DNA of 64,000 nucleotides from Polaribacter sp. Its GTDB lineage: Bacteria; Bacteroidota; Bacteroidia; Flavobacteriales; Flavobacteriaceae. Where the stretch lies: positions 62,001 to 126,000 of the forward strand of contig JAOLXX010000002.1 in the NCBI GenBank assembly GCA_028343155.1, read 5' to 3'. Numbering within the stretch: position 1 is the first letter of the stretch; the number at the start of each line of letters is the position of its first letter. The notes under the pieces are model-generated. The model had not been told where the DNA came from. It ran no database searches and saw only the letters and a program-made list of their open reading frames with translations. Positions 29,695-39,309 of this stretch are shown here, one piece after another. A program made the position numbers and the translations under genes.

Positions 29695-30831
29695 CCATCA
29701 ATGAAATTCAACCTAAAAACCACAGACCCAAAAAGTCAGGCAAGAGCAGGAGTAATAACGACTGATCATGGAACTATAGAAACGCCAATATTTATGCCTG
29801 TTGGCACAGTTGGTAGCGTAAAAGGGGTGCACCAAACAGAACTTAAAAACGAAATAAAGCCGGATATAATTTTAGCAAACACCTATCATTTATACTTACG
29901 ACCAGGTTTGGATATTTTAGAGAAAGCAGGGGGTTTGCACAAGTTTATGAACTGGGACAGTAATATTTTAACGGATTCAGGAGGTTATCAAGTATATTCT
30001 TTATCCGGTAGAAGAAAAATAAATGAAGATGGCGTAAAATTTAAAAGCCATATAGATGGTTCTATGCACTTCTTTACACCAGAAAATGTAATGGAAACGC
30101 AGCGAATAATTGGAGCAGATATTATTATGGCTTTTGATGAATGTACTCCCTATCCTTGCGATTATAATTATGCAAAACGCTCGATGCACATGACCCATAG
30201 GTGGTTGAATAGATGTATGAATCATTTAGAAAAACTACCTTTTAAATATGGGTTTGAACAAACTTTTTTCCCAATAGTTCAAGGAAGTACCTATAAAGAT
30301 TTACGTGCGCAATCTGCTGAATACATAGCAAATGCTGGAGCGCAAGCAAACGCAATTGGAGGTCTTTCTGTTGGGGAACCAGCAGAAGAAATGTATGCAA
30401 TGACAGAAGTGGTTACTGCAATTTTACCAGAAGATAAACCACGTTATTTAATGGGTGTTGGGACACCAATAAATATTTTAGAGAATATCGCTTTAGGTAT
30501 TGATATGTTCGATTGTGTAATGCCAACAAGAAATGCGAGAAATGGAATGTTGTTTACAGCGCATGGAACCATCAATATTAAAAATAAAAAGTGGGAAGAA
30601 GATTTTTCTCCCATTGACGATATGGCAATTACTTGGGTAGATACCCTATATTCAAAAGCCTATTTACGTCATCTTTTTGCTGCAAAAGAAATGTTAGGAA
30701 AACAAATTGCATCCATTCATAATTTAGGTTTTTATGTATGGTTAACCCGTGAGGCAAGAAAACATATTTTAGCAGGAGATTTTAGAGAATGGAAAGATAA
30801 AATGGTGAAACAAATGGATAAGAGATTGTAG
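29692..30831 (+). CDS. tgt: tRNA-guanine transglycosylase
   Basis: ILTDSGGYQVYSLSGRRKINEDGVKFKSHIDGS; GGLSVGEPAEEMYAM; YLMGVGTPINILENIALGIDMFDCVMPTRNARNG. Likely initiates at the ATG near 29701 (MKFNLKTTDP). Confidence 0.97.
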   Translation: MPSMKFNLKTTDPKSQARAGVITTDHGTIETPIFMPVGTVGSVKGVHQTELKNEIKPDIILANTYHLYLRPGLDILEKAGGLHKFMNWDSNILTDSGGYQVYSLSGRRKINEDGVKFKSHIDGSMHFFTPENVMETQRIIGADIIMAFDECTPYPCDYNYAKRSMHMTHRWLNRCMNHLEKLPFKYGFEQTFFPIVQGSTYKDLRAQSAEYIANAGAQANAIGGLSVGEPAEEMYAMTEVVTAILPEDKPRYLMGVGTPINILENIALGIDMFDCVMPTRNARNGMLFTAHGTINIKNKKWEEDFSPIDDMAITWVDTLYSKAYLRHLFAAKEMLGKQIASIHNLGFYVWLTREARKHILAGDFREWKDKMVKQMDKRL

Positions 30832-30893
30832 TGGTTCGTTTTTAGTTAACGACAAGAACTAAAAAACAACGACAAAAAACCAACAATAATAAT

Positions 30894-31985
30894 TTGAAAA
30901 TAATAGACTGGTACATATTAAAACAATTTTTGGTAACTTTTGTGTTCACCTTATTAATCTTGATTCCTATTGCTATTGCGATTGATATCTCAGAAAAGGT
31001 TGATAACTTTTTAGAACATACAGATTTAGGGTTTCAGCAAATAGTAGATGAATACTACAAGAATTTCATTATTTATTATACAAATACCTTTATGCCTTTG
31101 GCATTATTTATTGCTGTAATCGTCTTTACGTCTAAACTCTCAAACAATACAGAAATTATAGCCATTACAAATGCAAAAGTTTCTTTTACACGATTTTTGT
31201 TTCCTTATTTTGTAGGTGCTTCCTTAATAACTATTATTTCTTTAGGGATGAATCACTTTGGGGTACCAAATAGTAGTAAAGAAAGAAAAAAATTCGAAAA
31301 AGAATATCTGAAAAGTAGACGGCAAAAAAATGAATTTAAATTTGTAAAAGAGTTTAGTTTACAGCTAACAGACAGTACTTATATATTTATCCGAAATTTT
31401 AATACAGAAAAAAAATCAGGTTATGATTTTACATCGGAAGTTTATGATGGTATTCAATTGAAGTCAAAATTAGTTTCAAATAGAATAGCTTACAACGTTA
31501 ATGATTCAACATTTACCCTTTCTAATTGGAAAATCCGTAAAATTTATTCAGATAGAGACCATATTTCTTCTGGATCAAAAATTGACACCGTTTTCAACTT
31601 TACACCCAAAGATTTAATTTATAAATCTGCATTGGCACAGGAAATGCCTTCAGGAGAATTAAATGAATTTATTGAGATTTCTAAAAAAAGAGGGGTTAAA
31701 AATTTGAATGCATATTTGGTAGAGTTTCATAAAAGAACAAGTTTACCAATTGCCTCCTATATATTAACAATTATTGCAGTTGCTTTAGCTTATAGAAAAA
31801 GAAGAGGAGGTACAGGGGTCAATTTAACAATAGGTATTGGCATTATGTTTTTGTATGTTTTCCTGATGAAAATATCAGAAGTATTGGGTGCTGTTGCTGG
31901 GGTTAATTCTTTTTTATATGTTTGGATGCCAAATATTGTTTTCGGTTCTTTGGCAATCTATTTATACTTAAAAGCAAGAAAGTAA
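30894..31985 (+). CDS. LptF/LptG family (YjgP/YjgQ) LPS export permease
   Basis: MKIIDWYILKQFLVTFVFTLLILIPIAIAIDISEKVD; C-terminal TSLPIASYILTIIAVALAYRKRRGGTGVNLTIGIGI; TTG start. Confidence 0.88.
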   Translation: MKIIDWYILKQFLVTFVFTLLILIPIAIAIDISEKVDNFLEHTDLGFQQIVDEYYKNFIIYYTNTFMPLALFIAVIVFTSKLSNNTEIIAITNAKVSFTRFLFPYFVGASLITIISLGMNHFGVPNSSKERKKFEKEYLKSRRQKNEFKFVKEFSLQLTDSTYIFIRNFNTEKKSGYDFTSEVYDGIQLKSKLVSNRIAYNVNDSTFTLSNWKIRKIYSDRDHISSGSKIDTVFNFTPKDLIYKSALAQEMPSGELNEFIEISKKRGVKNLNAYLVEFHKRTSLPIASYILTIIAVALAYRKRRGGTGVNLTIGIGIMFLYVFLMKISEVLGAVAGVNSFLYVWMPNIVFGSLAIYLYLKARK

Positions 31986-32086
31986 GTTATAAGCTGTTAG
32001 AAAAAAAGTAACTTCTTTTTAATCAAATAGTCAAATTTTATAGTATGTTTGTCTTTGAAAACAACTAAAAATCAAATAATTATTAT

Positions 32087-33040
32087 ATGGAGTATTTAGA
32101 TTTTGAAATGCCAATTAAAGAGCTTTTAGATCAACTAGATAAGTGCCAAATTATAGGTAAAGAAAGTGATGTAGACGTAAGTGCTACTTGTAAGAAAATT
32201 CAAAAAAAATTAGAAACAGCTAGAAAAGATATTTATAAAAATTTAACGTCTTGGCAAAGAGTTCAATTGTCTAGACATCCTAATAGACCTTATACTTTAG
32301 ATTACGTGAAAGCTCTCTGTGGAGATACTTTTATGGAGCTTCATGGTGATAGAAATGTAAAAGATGACAAAGCGATGATTGGTGGTTTGGGTAAAATTGG
32401 CGATCAATCTTTTATGTTTATTGGTCAACAGAAAGGATACAATACCAAAACCCGCCAATATAGAAACTTTGGGATGGCAAATCCAGAGGGCTATAGAAAA
32501 GCATTGCGATTGATGAAAATGGCAGAGAAATTTAATATTCCTGTTGTTACATTGTTAGATACTCCAGGAGCGTATCCAGGCTTAGAAGCTGAAGAACGAG
32601 GACAAGGAGAAGCGATTGCTAGAAATATTTTAGAAATGACGCGTTTAAAAACGCCTATTATTACGATTGTCATCGGAGAAGGAGCTTCTGGTGGAGCTGT
32701 AGGAATTGGAGTAGGAGATAGAGTCTATATGATGGAAAACACTTGGTATACCGTTATTTCTCCAGAATCTTGTTCGTCTATTTTATGGAGAAGTTGGGAG
32801 TTTAAAGAACAAGCTGCTGCTGCGTTAAAATTGACGGGTACAGATATGAAGCGATTAAAGTTAATCGATGGTATTATTCAAGAACCTGTTGGTGGAGCTC
32901 ACACAGATAGAGTAGGTGCTTTTAAAGCTGTTCAAGAGCAAATTATTACTGCTTTTGATGAATTAAAAGATTTAAATGACGCAGAGTTAGTTTCCAAAAG
33001 AATGGATAAATACTCCCAAATGGGTGTTTATAACGAATAA
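32087..33040 (+). CDS. accA: acetyl-CoA carboxylase carboxyltransferase subunit alpha
   Basis: [67 protein letters not shown]. Confidence 0.97.
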   Translation: MEYLDFEMPIKELLDQLDKCQIIGKESDVDVSATCKKIQKKLETARKDIYKNLTSWQRVQLSRHPNRPYTLDYVKALCGDTFMELHGDRNVKDDKAMIGGLGKIGDQSFMFIGQQKGYNTKTRQYRNFGMANPEGYRKALRLMKMAEKFNIPVVTLLDTPGAYPGLEAEERGQGEAIARNILEMTRLKTPIITIVIGEGASGGAVGIGVGDRVYMMENTWYTVISPESCSSILWRSWEFKEQAAAALKLTGTDMKRLKLIDGIIQEPVGGAHTDRVGAFKAVQEQIITAFDELKDLNDAELVSKRMDKYSQMGVYNE

Positions 33041-33100
33041 TTTTTCACTGTACATATTACAATTATAAACAGATCACAGGAATTATTAAAGAAATATATT

Positions 33101-33146
33101 CACTAAAAAAGCTGAACATTGATATCATTGTTCAGCTTTTTTAGTG
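33101..33146. terminator. bidirectional terminator between convergent accA and terC-like genes
   Basis: Perfect 18-bp arms CACTAAAAAAGCTGAACA (33101-33118) / TGTTCAGCTTTTTTAGTG (33129-33146). Confidence 0.85.
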
Positions 33147-33192
33147 TCTATTATTATAGCTATTGTTGTTTATGTATGATGTCTTAGGACCA

Positions 33193-33987
33193 CTATTTAT
33201 TTTTTAAGAGAAGTTTCTTTTGGTATTTTCCCTGCACAACATCGATGAGTACCAAAATAGCAATTACAAAGTAAAAAGTAGTTTTGCTCATTGGTACAAT
33301 TTTGTTTCCAAAAAGTTTTATATGAGCCAAATGCCCACCTTCTGTAACCAACATAATCCCTACAATAAAAAGAATAAATAAGCCCAACACTTCATACATT
33401 CTATTTTTTGCTAAGAAAGTAGCTATTCTATCCGCTAAAAATAGCATTAACAAACCACTTATAACAATGGCTATTGCCATAATTATAAATGCACTTGTAG
33501 CACTTTTTATTTCACTAGTAAGACCAATTGCAGCTAAAATTGAATCAAAAGAAAACACTAAGTTCATCAGTACAATAGTGAAAATTACTGCATTAGAAGA
33601 TTTCGCTTTTTTAGCATCGCTATGAACATCGTTATCTAAATTTTCGGTAGCAATCATATGCCAAATTTCTTTTATGGCTGTGTAAAGGATAAATCCACCT
33701 CCAATTAAAACAATGATACTGTGACCATTAAATGAAAACTGTACAACATTCTCAATTTTCGCTGTTAGTAAAGAAAAAGGTTCTTGAAAAAAATCAATGA
33801 TAGAGACTAAGACAAATAGTAATAAAATTCTTAATACAATTGCTATTAAAATTCCTGTTTTTCTAACTTGTTTTTGAGTTGCTTCTGGCGCTTTTTTAGA
33901 CTCTAAGGAAATATATAATAGATTGTCAAAACCAAGAACAGCTTGTAAAAGGATGAGCATACATAGTGTAAAAATACTTTCTAACAT
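33193..33987 (-). CDS. TerC family integral membrane protein
   Basis: LQAVLGFDNLLYISLESKKAP; LMNLVFSFDSILAAIGLT, duplicated acidic TM motifs. Confidence 0.88.
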   Translation of the reverse strand: MLESIFTLCMLILLQAVLGFDNLLYISLESKKAPEATQKQVRKTGILIAIVLRILLLFVLVSIIDFFQEPFSLLTAKIENVVQFSFNGHSIIVLIGGGFILYTAIKEIWHMIATENLDNDVHSDAKKAKSSNAVIFTIVLMNLVFSFDSILAAIGLTSEIKSATSAFIIMAIAIVISGLLMLFLADRIATFLAKNRMYEVLGLFILFIVGIMLVTEGGHLAHIKLFGNKIVPMSKTTFYFVIAILVLIDVVQGKYQKKLLLKNK

Positions 33988-34016
33988 TTTTTTATTTTTT
34001 AAAGTTTGAACCTTGC

Positions 34017-34048
34017 AAAGTTACAAAGTTACAAAGTTTTAAAGTTGC
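34017..34048. repeat. 4 x 8-bp tandem repeat AAAGTTnn
   Basis: AAAGTTAC AAAGTTAC AAAGTTTT AAAGTTGC between divergent-from-start positions of terC-like and tauE-like genes. Confidence 0.8.
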
Positions 34049-34111
34049 CAATTTTTAATATTTTTTGATTGAAACGTCTCACTTTTCTAAAGACTAAAAA
34101 CCATCAACGAC

Positions 34112-34882
34112 TCATGTAAAAAAGTGTTTACATAAAACACGAATACTTACAAAAGCGATTAAAATAGCAGTAGCTTTTTTTAGTTGGATTGGCGAAAACA
34201 GCTGATTACTAATAGTGTTTCCAATTCTTCCACCTATAAAAACGGTCACTAATAAGACGGATGTTAGCGGCCAATTAATTATAAAATCAGGATTAGAATA
34301 TTGACCCATCAAACCAGCGATAGAATTTACTAAAATAAAAAGACTTGCCGTTGCAGCAATTCTCTTTGGCGTATCCCAATTGGTTAAATGTAAAAGAGGT
34401 GCTAAGAAAATACCTCCTCCGATACCAATCATTCCAGAAATAAAGCCAATAAATCCACCAAAAGCAGCATTTTTAACCTTTTTTGTAGGGATGTTTTTTT
34501 TATTTGAAGCAACAATTCGTTTCGTAATCCACATTGAAATTGCTGCAAATAAGAGCGTAAATCCTAATAGTATAAAGAAGAACTCTTGACTTATTTTTAA
34601 GTAACCACCCAAATATGCAAAAGGAACACTAAATAAAACCAATGGAATTATTTTTTTTAAGTCTAATTTATTTTGTTGATAATATAGGAATACATTTCCA
34701 GAAACAACCACGATGTTACACAGTAGCGCCGTAGCCCTTATTTGCGTATAAATAATTCCTGTTAAAGCAAGGATGGCTAAATAGCTAGAACCACCACCAA
34801 AACCAACAGAAGAATATAATATTGCAACTGTAAAGAAGAGTGAGATTATGTGCCAATAATTAAAAAAAAGGTCTAATAACAA
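34112..34882 (-). CDS. TauE/SafE family sulfite exporter-like permease
   Basis: VGFGGGSSYLAILALTG; GGFIGFISGMIGIGGGIFLAPLLHL. Confidence 0.9.
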   Translation of the reverse strand: MLLDLFFNYWHIISLFFTVAILYSSVGFGGGSSYLAILALTGIIYTQIRATALLCNIVVVSGNVFLYYQQNKLDLKKIIPLVLFSVPFAYLGGYLKISQEFFFILLGFTLLFAAISMWITKRIVASNKKNIPTKKVKNAAFGGFIGFISGMIGIGGGIFLAPLLHLTNWDTPKRIAATASLFILVNSIAGLMGQYSNPDFIINWPLTSVLLVTVFIGGRIGNTISNQLFSPIQLKKATAILIAFVSIRVLCKHFFT

Positions 34883-35025
34883 ATTCTGAGTTTATTGATT
34901 GTTGGGTGTTTTTTTTATTTATAATAAGAAAATAAAGGTAGAATAAATATTAAGAAAATAATTAATAATTTACAGCCTTTTTAAATTTTCTATATATTCA
35001 TTCATACATATATATATATATGTTG

Positions 35026-35033
35026 TAAATTTG
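35026..35033 (+). promoter_or_regulatory. Bacteroidetes -7 box upstream of acetate-uptake operon
   Basis: TAAATTTG (TAnnTTTG) about 28 nt before the ATG at 35061, directly downstream of ACATATATATATATATGT palindrome. Confidence 0.45.
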
Positions 35034-35060
35034 GAGACTATTTATTAAAAAAAAGAAAAT

Positions 35061-35318
35061 ATGATTGATGAAAACCAAAAAAAGTATTGGAATAAGAATT
35101 TAAAGTACTTAGTAATGTTATTAGGTATTTGGTTTTTGGTCTCTTTTGTATTTGGAATTCTTTTAGTTGATGAGTTAAATACGATTAGACTAGGAGGTTT
35201 TAAACTCGGTTTTTGGTTTGCGCAACAAGGTGCTATTTATGTTTTTGTAATTCTCATATTGATATATATACGATTGATGAATAAGTTGGATAAAAAGTTT
35301 GGATACAATCATAAATAG
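35061..35318 (+). CDS. DUF4212 family small symporter subunit
   Basis: KKYWNKNLKYLVMLLGIWFLVSFVFGILLVDELN..FKLGFWFAQQGAIYVFVILILIYIRLMNKLD. Confidence 0.92.
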   Translation: MIDENQKKYWNKNLKYLVMLLGIWFLVSFVFGILLVDELNTIRLGGFKLGFWFAQQGAIYVFVILILIYIRLMNKLDKKFGYNHK

Positions 35319-35333
35319 ATAAAATAAAAAATT

Positions 35334-37022
35334 ATGAGTATTCAAGTTTGGACGTGGATTTTAGTAGGTATTACTTTTACACTTTATATTGGAATTGCAA
35401 TTTGGTCTAGAGCAGGAACAACAAAAGAATTTTACGTCGCTGGAGGTGGTGTTTCTCCTTTAGCAAATGGTTTAGCAACTGCTGCAGATTGGATGTCTGC
35501 TGCTTCATTTATCTCAATGGCAGGACTTATTTCCTTCAACGGTTACGATGGTTCTGTTTATTTAATGGGATGGACAGGAGGTTACGTTTTATTAGCTTTA
35601 TTATTAGCTCCATATTTAAGAAAATTTGGAAAATTTACAGTTCCAGATTTTATTGGAGATCGTTATTATTCTAATGTGGCAAGAAGCGTCTCTGTTTTTT
35701 GCGCACTTTTAGTTTCATTTACATATGTAGCAGGTCAAATGCGAGGAGTAGGTTTAGTTTTCTCTCGTTTTTTAGAAGTTGATATAAATAGTGGAGTTAT
35801 CATTGGGATGATAATTGTACTTTTTTATGCAGTTTTAGGAGGAATGAAAGGAATTACATACACACAAGTTGCACAATATTGTGTTTTGATTTTTGCTTTT
35901 ATGGTTCCCGCAATTTTTATTTCTATCCAAATGACAGGAAACCCAATTCCGCAATTAGGGTTTGGAGGAATGGATGAAAGTGGTATTTATTTATTAGATA
36001 AATTAGATGGATTACATAAAGAATTAGGTTTTGCAGAATACACCTCTGGAAGTAAATCAACTTTAGATGTATTTTTTATAACTGCTGCTTTAATGTTTGG
36101 TACTGCAGGGTTACCACACGTAATTGTAAGATTTTTTACAGTAAAAAGAGTTTCTGATGCTCGTAAATCTGCTGGTTGGGCATTATTGCTCATTGCAATT
36201 TTATATACAACAGCACCAGCAATAGCAGTTTTTTCAAGAACCAATTTAATAGAAACAGTTAGTAATAAAGAATATGAGAATCTACCAGATTGGTTTGGTA
36301 ATTGGGAAGAAACAGGATTGATAAAGTTTGATGATAAAAATAATGATGGAAAAATTCAATATGTTGCAGATGCAACTGTGAATGAATTATTCGTTGATAA
36401 AGATATAATGGTTCTGGCAAATCCAGAAATTGCAGGATTACCAAATTGGGTAATCGCATTAGTTGCCGCTGGTGGTTTAGCAGCGGCTTTATCTACAGCA
36501 GCAGGTTTGTTATTGGTAATTTCATCATCAGTTTCTCACGATTTAATTAAGAAAATGATCAATCCTAATATTTCTGATAAAGGAGAATTAGTAGCAGCTA
36601 GATTAGCATCGGTTGTGGCAGTTTGTGTTGCTGGTTACTTCGGAATAAATCCACCAGATTTTGTCGCCGCAACTGTGGCATTGGCCTTTGGGTTAGCAGC
36701 TGCATCTTTTTTTCCAGCAATAATTTTAGGTATTTTTAGTAAAAGAATGAACAAAGAAGGTGCAGTTTCAGGAATGCTAATTGGTATTTTATTGATGCTT
36801 TTTTATATGATGAAGTTTAAATTCGATTGGTTTCAAGGAGGAACAAAAGAAGATTGGTGGTTTGGTATATCACCAGAAGGATTTGGAACAGTTGCAATGA
36901 TAACAAATTTTGTTGTTTCCATAGTTGTTTCAAGATTTACACCACCACCACCACAAGAAGTCATAGAAATTGTAGAAAATATAAGAATTCCTAGTGGAGT
37001 GAATGAAGTGCAAGAACATTAG
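35334..37022 (+). CDS. sodium:solute symporter family protein (ActP-like, acetate/monocarboxylate)
   Basis: EFYVAGGGVSPLANGLATAADWMSAASFISMAG; GGLAAALSTAAGLLLVISSSVSHDL; next to acs. Confidence 0.93.
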   Translation: MSIQVWTWILVGITFTLYIGIAIWSRAGTTKEFYVAGGGVSPLANGLATAADWMSAASFISMAGLISFNGYDGSVYLMGWTGGYVLLALLLAPYLRKFGKFTVPDFIGDRYYSNVARSVSVFCALLVSFTYVAGQMRGVGLVFSRFLEVDINSGVIIGMIIVLFYAVLGGMKGITYTQVAQYCVLIFAFMVPAIFISIQMTGNPIPQLGFGGMDESGIYLLDKLDGLHKELGFAEYTSGSKSTLDVFFITAALMFGTAGLPHVIVRFFTVKRVSDARKSAGWALLLIAILYTTAPAIAVFSRTNLIETVSNKEYENLPDWFGNWEETGLIKFDDKNNDGKIQYVADATVNELFVDKDIMVLANPEIAGLPNWVIALVAAGGLAAALSTAAGLLLVISSSVSHDLIKKMINPNISDKGELVAARLASVVAVCVAGYFGINPPDFVAATVALAFGLAAASFFPAIILGIFSKRMNKEGAVSGMLIGILLMLFYMMKFKFDWFQGGTKEDWWFGISPEGFGTVAMITNFVVSIVVSRFTPPPPQEVIEIVENIRIPSGVNEVQEH

Positions 37023-37134
37023 GAAAGATTCAGAAAGTTTGTCCTTGGTTTATAGATTGATGTTGTTAATAGAAAAAATAATAGAAAAGTAGCGATTTTT
37101 TATAGTTTAGAGTTTTAAATAGATCATATATATA

Positions 37135-39042
37135 ATGAGCAATTATCACATCAAACATTTAGAAGAGTATTATCAAGTTTATAGAAAATCCATTAGCGAA
37201 CCAGAAAATTTTTGGGAAGAAATCGCGGAAGAACATTTTGTTTGGAGAAAAAAATGGGATCAAGTTTTAGAATGGGATTTTTCCAAGCCAGAAATAAAAT
37301 GGTTTCAAGGCGCCAAATTAAATATTACAGAAAACTGTATAGATAGGCATTTGGCTACAAGAGGAGATAAAACAGCCATTTTATTTGAACCTAATAATCC
37401 TGAGGAATCTGCAGAGCATATTACTTATAAACAACTTTCTGAAAGAGTCAACCAATTTGCAAATGTATTAAAAGCGCAAGGGGTAAAAAAAGGAGATAGA
37501 GTTTGTATATACGTTCCTATGATTCCAGAATTGGCTATTGCAACTTTAGCGTGTGCAAGAATTGGTGCAATTCATTCGGTGGTTTTTGCCGGCTTTTCTG
37601 CTGTGGCATTGGCAACAAGAATTAATGATTCCGATTGTAAAATGGTCATTACTGCAGATGGATCTTACAGAGGCGCAAAAACAATCGATTTAAAAGGAAT
37701 TGTAGATGAAGCCTTAGAAAATTGTGCTGGTGTTGAAACTGTTTTGGTTGCAAAAAGAATCCATACCGATATCTATATGAAACCTGGTCGTGATCAATGG
37801 TTGCAACCGTTATTAGTTGAAGCATCAGTAGCATGTGAAGCAGAGCTTATGGATGCTGAAGATCCTTTATTTATTTTATATACTTCCGGTTCTACAGGCA
37901 TGCCGAAGGGAATGGTGCATTCAACAGCAGGATATATGGTTTATTCAGCATATACATTTAAAAATGCGTTTCAATATAAGGAAAATGATGTGTATTGGTG
38001 TACGGCAGATATTGGTTGGATAACCGGTCATTCTTATATCGTTTATGGTCCTTTAGCCAACGGAGCAACCACAGTGATGTTTGAAGGTGTGCCAAGTTAT
38101 CCAGATTTTGGGCGTTTTTGGGAAATTGTAGAAAAGCATAAGGTGAATCAATTTTATACAGCTCCAACAGCCATTAGAGCTTTAGCAAAACACGGAACAG
38201 AATTGGTAGATAAATATGATTTATCTTCTTTAAAAGTGTTGGGTTCTGTAGGAGAGCCGATAAATGAAGAAGCATGGCATTGGTATAATGACACTATTGG
38301 AAAGAAGAAAAGTCCGATTATTGATACTTGGTGGCAAACAGAAACGGGGGGCATTATGATTACACCAATTCCTTATGTAACACCGACAAAACCTACCTAT
38401 GCAACCTTACCTTTTATTGGTATTCAACCTTGTTTAATGGATGAAAATGGAAAAGAATTAAAAGGAAATCAAGTAGAAGGAAGGTTGTGTATAAAATTTC
38501 CTTGGCCAAGTATCGCTCGAACTATTTGGGGAAATCACCAACGTTATAAAGAAACTTATTTTTCTGCATACAATAACAAGTATTTTACAGGCGATGGCGC
38601 TTTACGAGATGAGGTGGGGTATTACCGAATTACAGGTAGGGTAGATGATGTCATTATTGTTTCTGGTCATAATTTGGGAACTGCAACCATAGAAGATGCG
38701 ATTAACGAACATCCTGCAGTAGCAGAATCTGCAATTGTAGGTTTCCCTCATGATATTAAAGGGAGTGCTTTGTATGGGTATATTACTTTAAAAGATACTG
38801 GAGAAACTAGAAAACAGGACAATTTAAGAAAAGAAATCAATCAGTTGATAACTGATCGAATTGGTCCCATAGCAAAACTAGATAAAATTCAATTTTCGGA
38901 CGGATTACCAAAAACACGTTCGGGAAAAATTATGCGACGTATTTTACGTAAAATAGCGTGTAATGAAATGGATAATTTAGGAGATGTTTCCACCTTATTA
39001 AATCCGGAAGTTGTAGAAAGTATTATAGAGAATAGATTGTAA
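37135..39042 (+). CDS. acs: acetyl-CoA synthetase
   Basis: YTSGSTGMPKGMVHSTAGYM; DIGWITGHSYIVYGPL; TWWQTETGGIMITP; GLPKTRSGKIMRRILRKIA. Confidence 0.97.
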   Translation: MSNYHIKHLEEYYQVYRKSISEPENFWEEIAEEHFVWRKKWDQVLEWDFSKPEIKWFQGAKLNITENCIDRHLATRGDKTAILFEPNNPEESAEHITYKQLSERVNQFANVLKAQGVKKGDRVCIYVPMIPELAIATLACARIGAIHSVVFAGFSAVALATRINDSDCKMVITADGSYRGAKTIDLKGIVDEALENCAGVETVLVAKRIHTDIYMKPGRDQWLQPLLVEASVACEAELMDAEDPLFILYTSGSTGMPKGMVHSTAGYMVYSAYTFKNAFQYKENDVYWCTADIGWITGHSYIVYGPLANGATTVMFEGVPSYPDFGRFWEIVEKHKVNQFYTAPTAIRALAKHGTELVDKYDLSSLKVLGSVGEPINEEAWHWYNDTIGKKKSPIIDTWWQTETGGIMITPIPYVTPTKPTYATLPFIGIQPCLMDENGKELKGNQVEGRLCIKFPWPSIARTIWGNHQRYKETYFSAYNNKYFTGDGALRDEVGYYRITGRVDDVIIVSGHNLGTATIEDAINEHPAVAESAIVGFPHDIKGSALYGYITLKDTGETRKQDNLRKEINQLITDRIGPIAKLDKIQFSDGLPKTRSGKIMRRILRKIACNEMDNLGDVSTLLNPEVVESIIENRL

Positions 39043-39186
39043 AATAATTTAATTTTTTTTTAGCGTGTTTTTACGAAAAATAAAAACTGCGCTATTTCAC
39101 TATATCTTTTTGCTTAAAAAAGCAAAAAGGATGTCGTTTCTATCGCTCACGCGAGTCGCTTCAGTAAATAATTGAAATATTTTTTT

Positions 39187-39217
39187 GACCTCACAGGTTT
39201 TTAAATCCTGAGAGGTC
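39187..39217. repeat. palindromic intergenic repeat (GACCTCACAGG...CCTGAGAGGTC)
   Basis: Arms 39187-39197 and 39207-39217 with one mismatch; diverged relative at 52888-52917. Confidence 0.65.
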
Positions 39218-39309
39218 TTTTAGGATGTTGTAACTTTGTAAATATGTCAGTATTTTTTAAATGGCATATAAATTGACAATTGCTAGTTACTTATATTTTA
39301 AAATAAATT

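Noticed and set aside
34017-34048. Possible CRISPR-like array
   Set aside because: Units are only 8 bp with no spacers and no cas genes in the window; it is a simple tandem repeat. No CRISPR array was seen.
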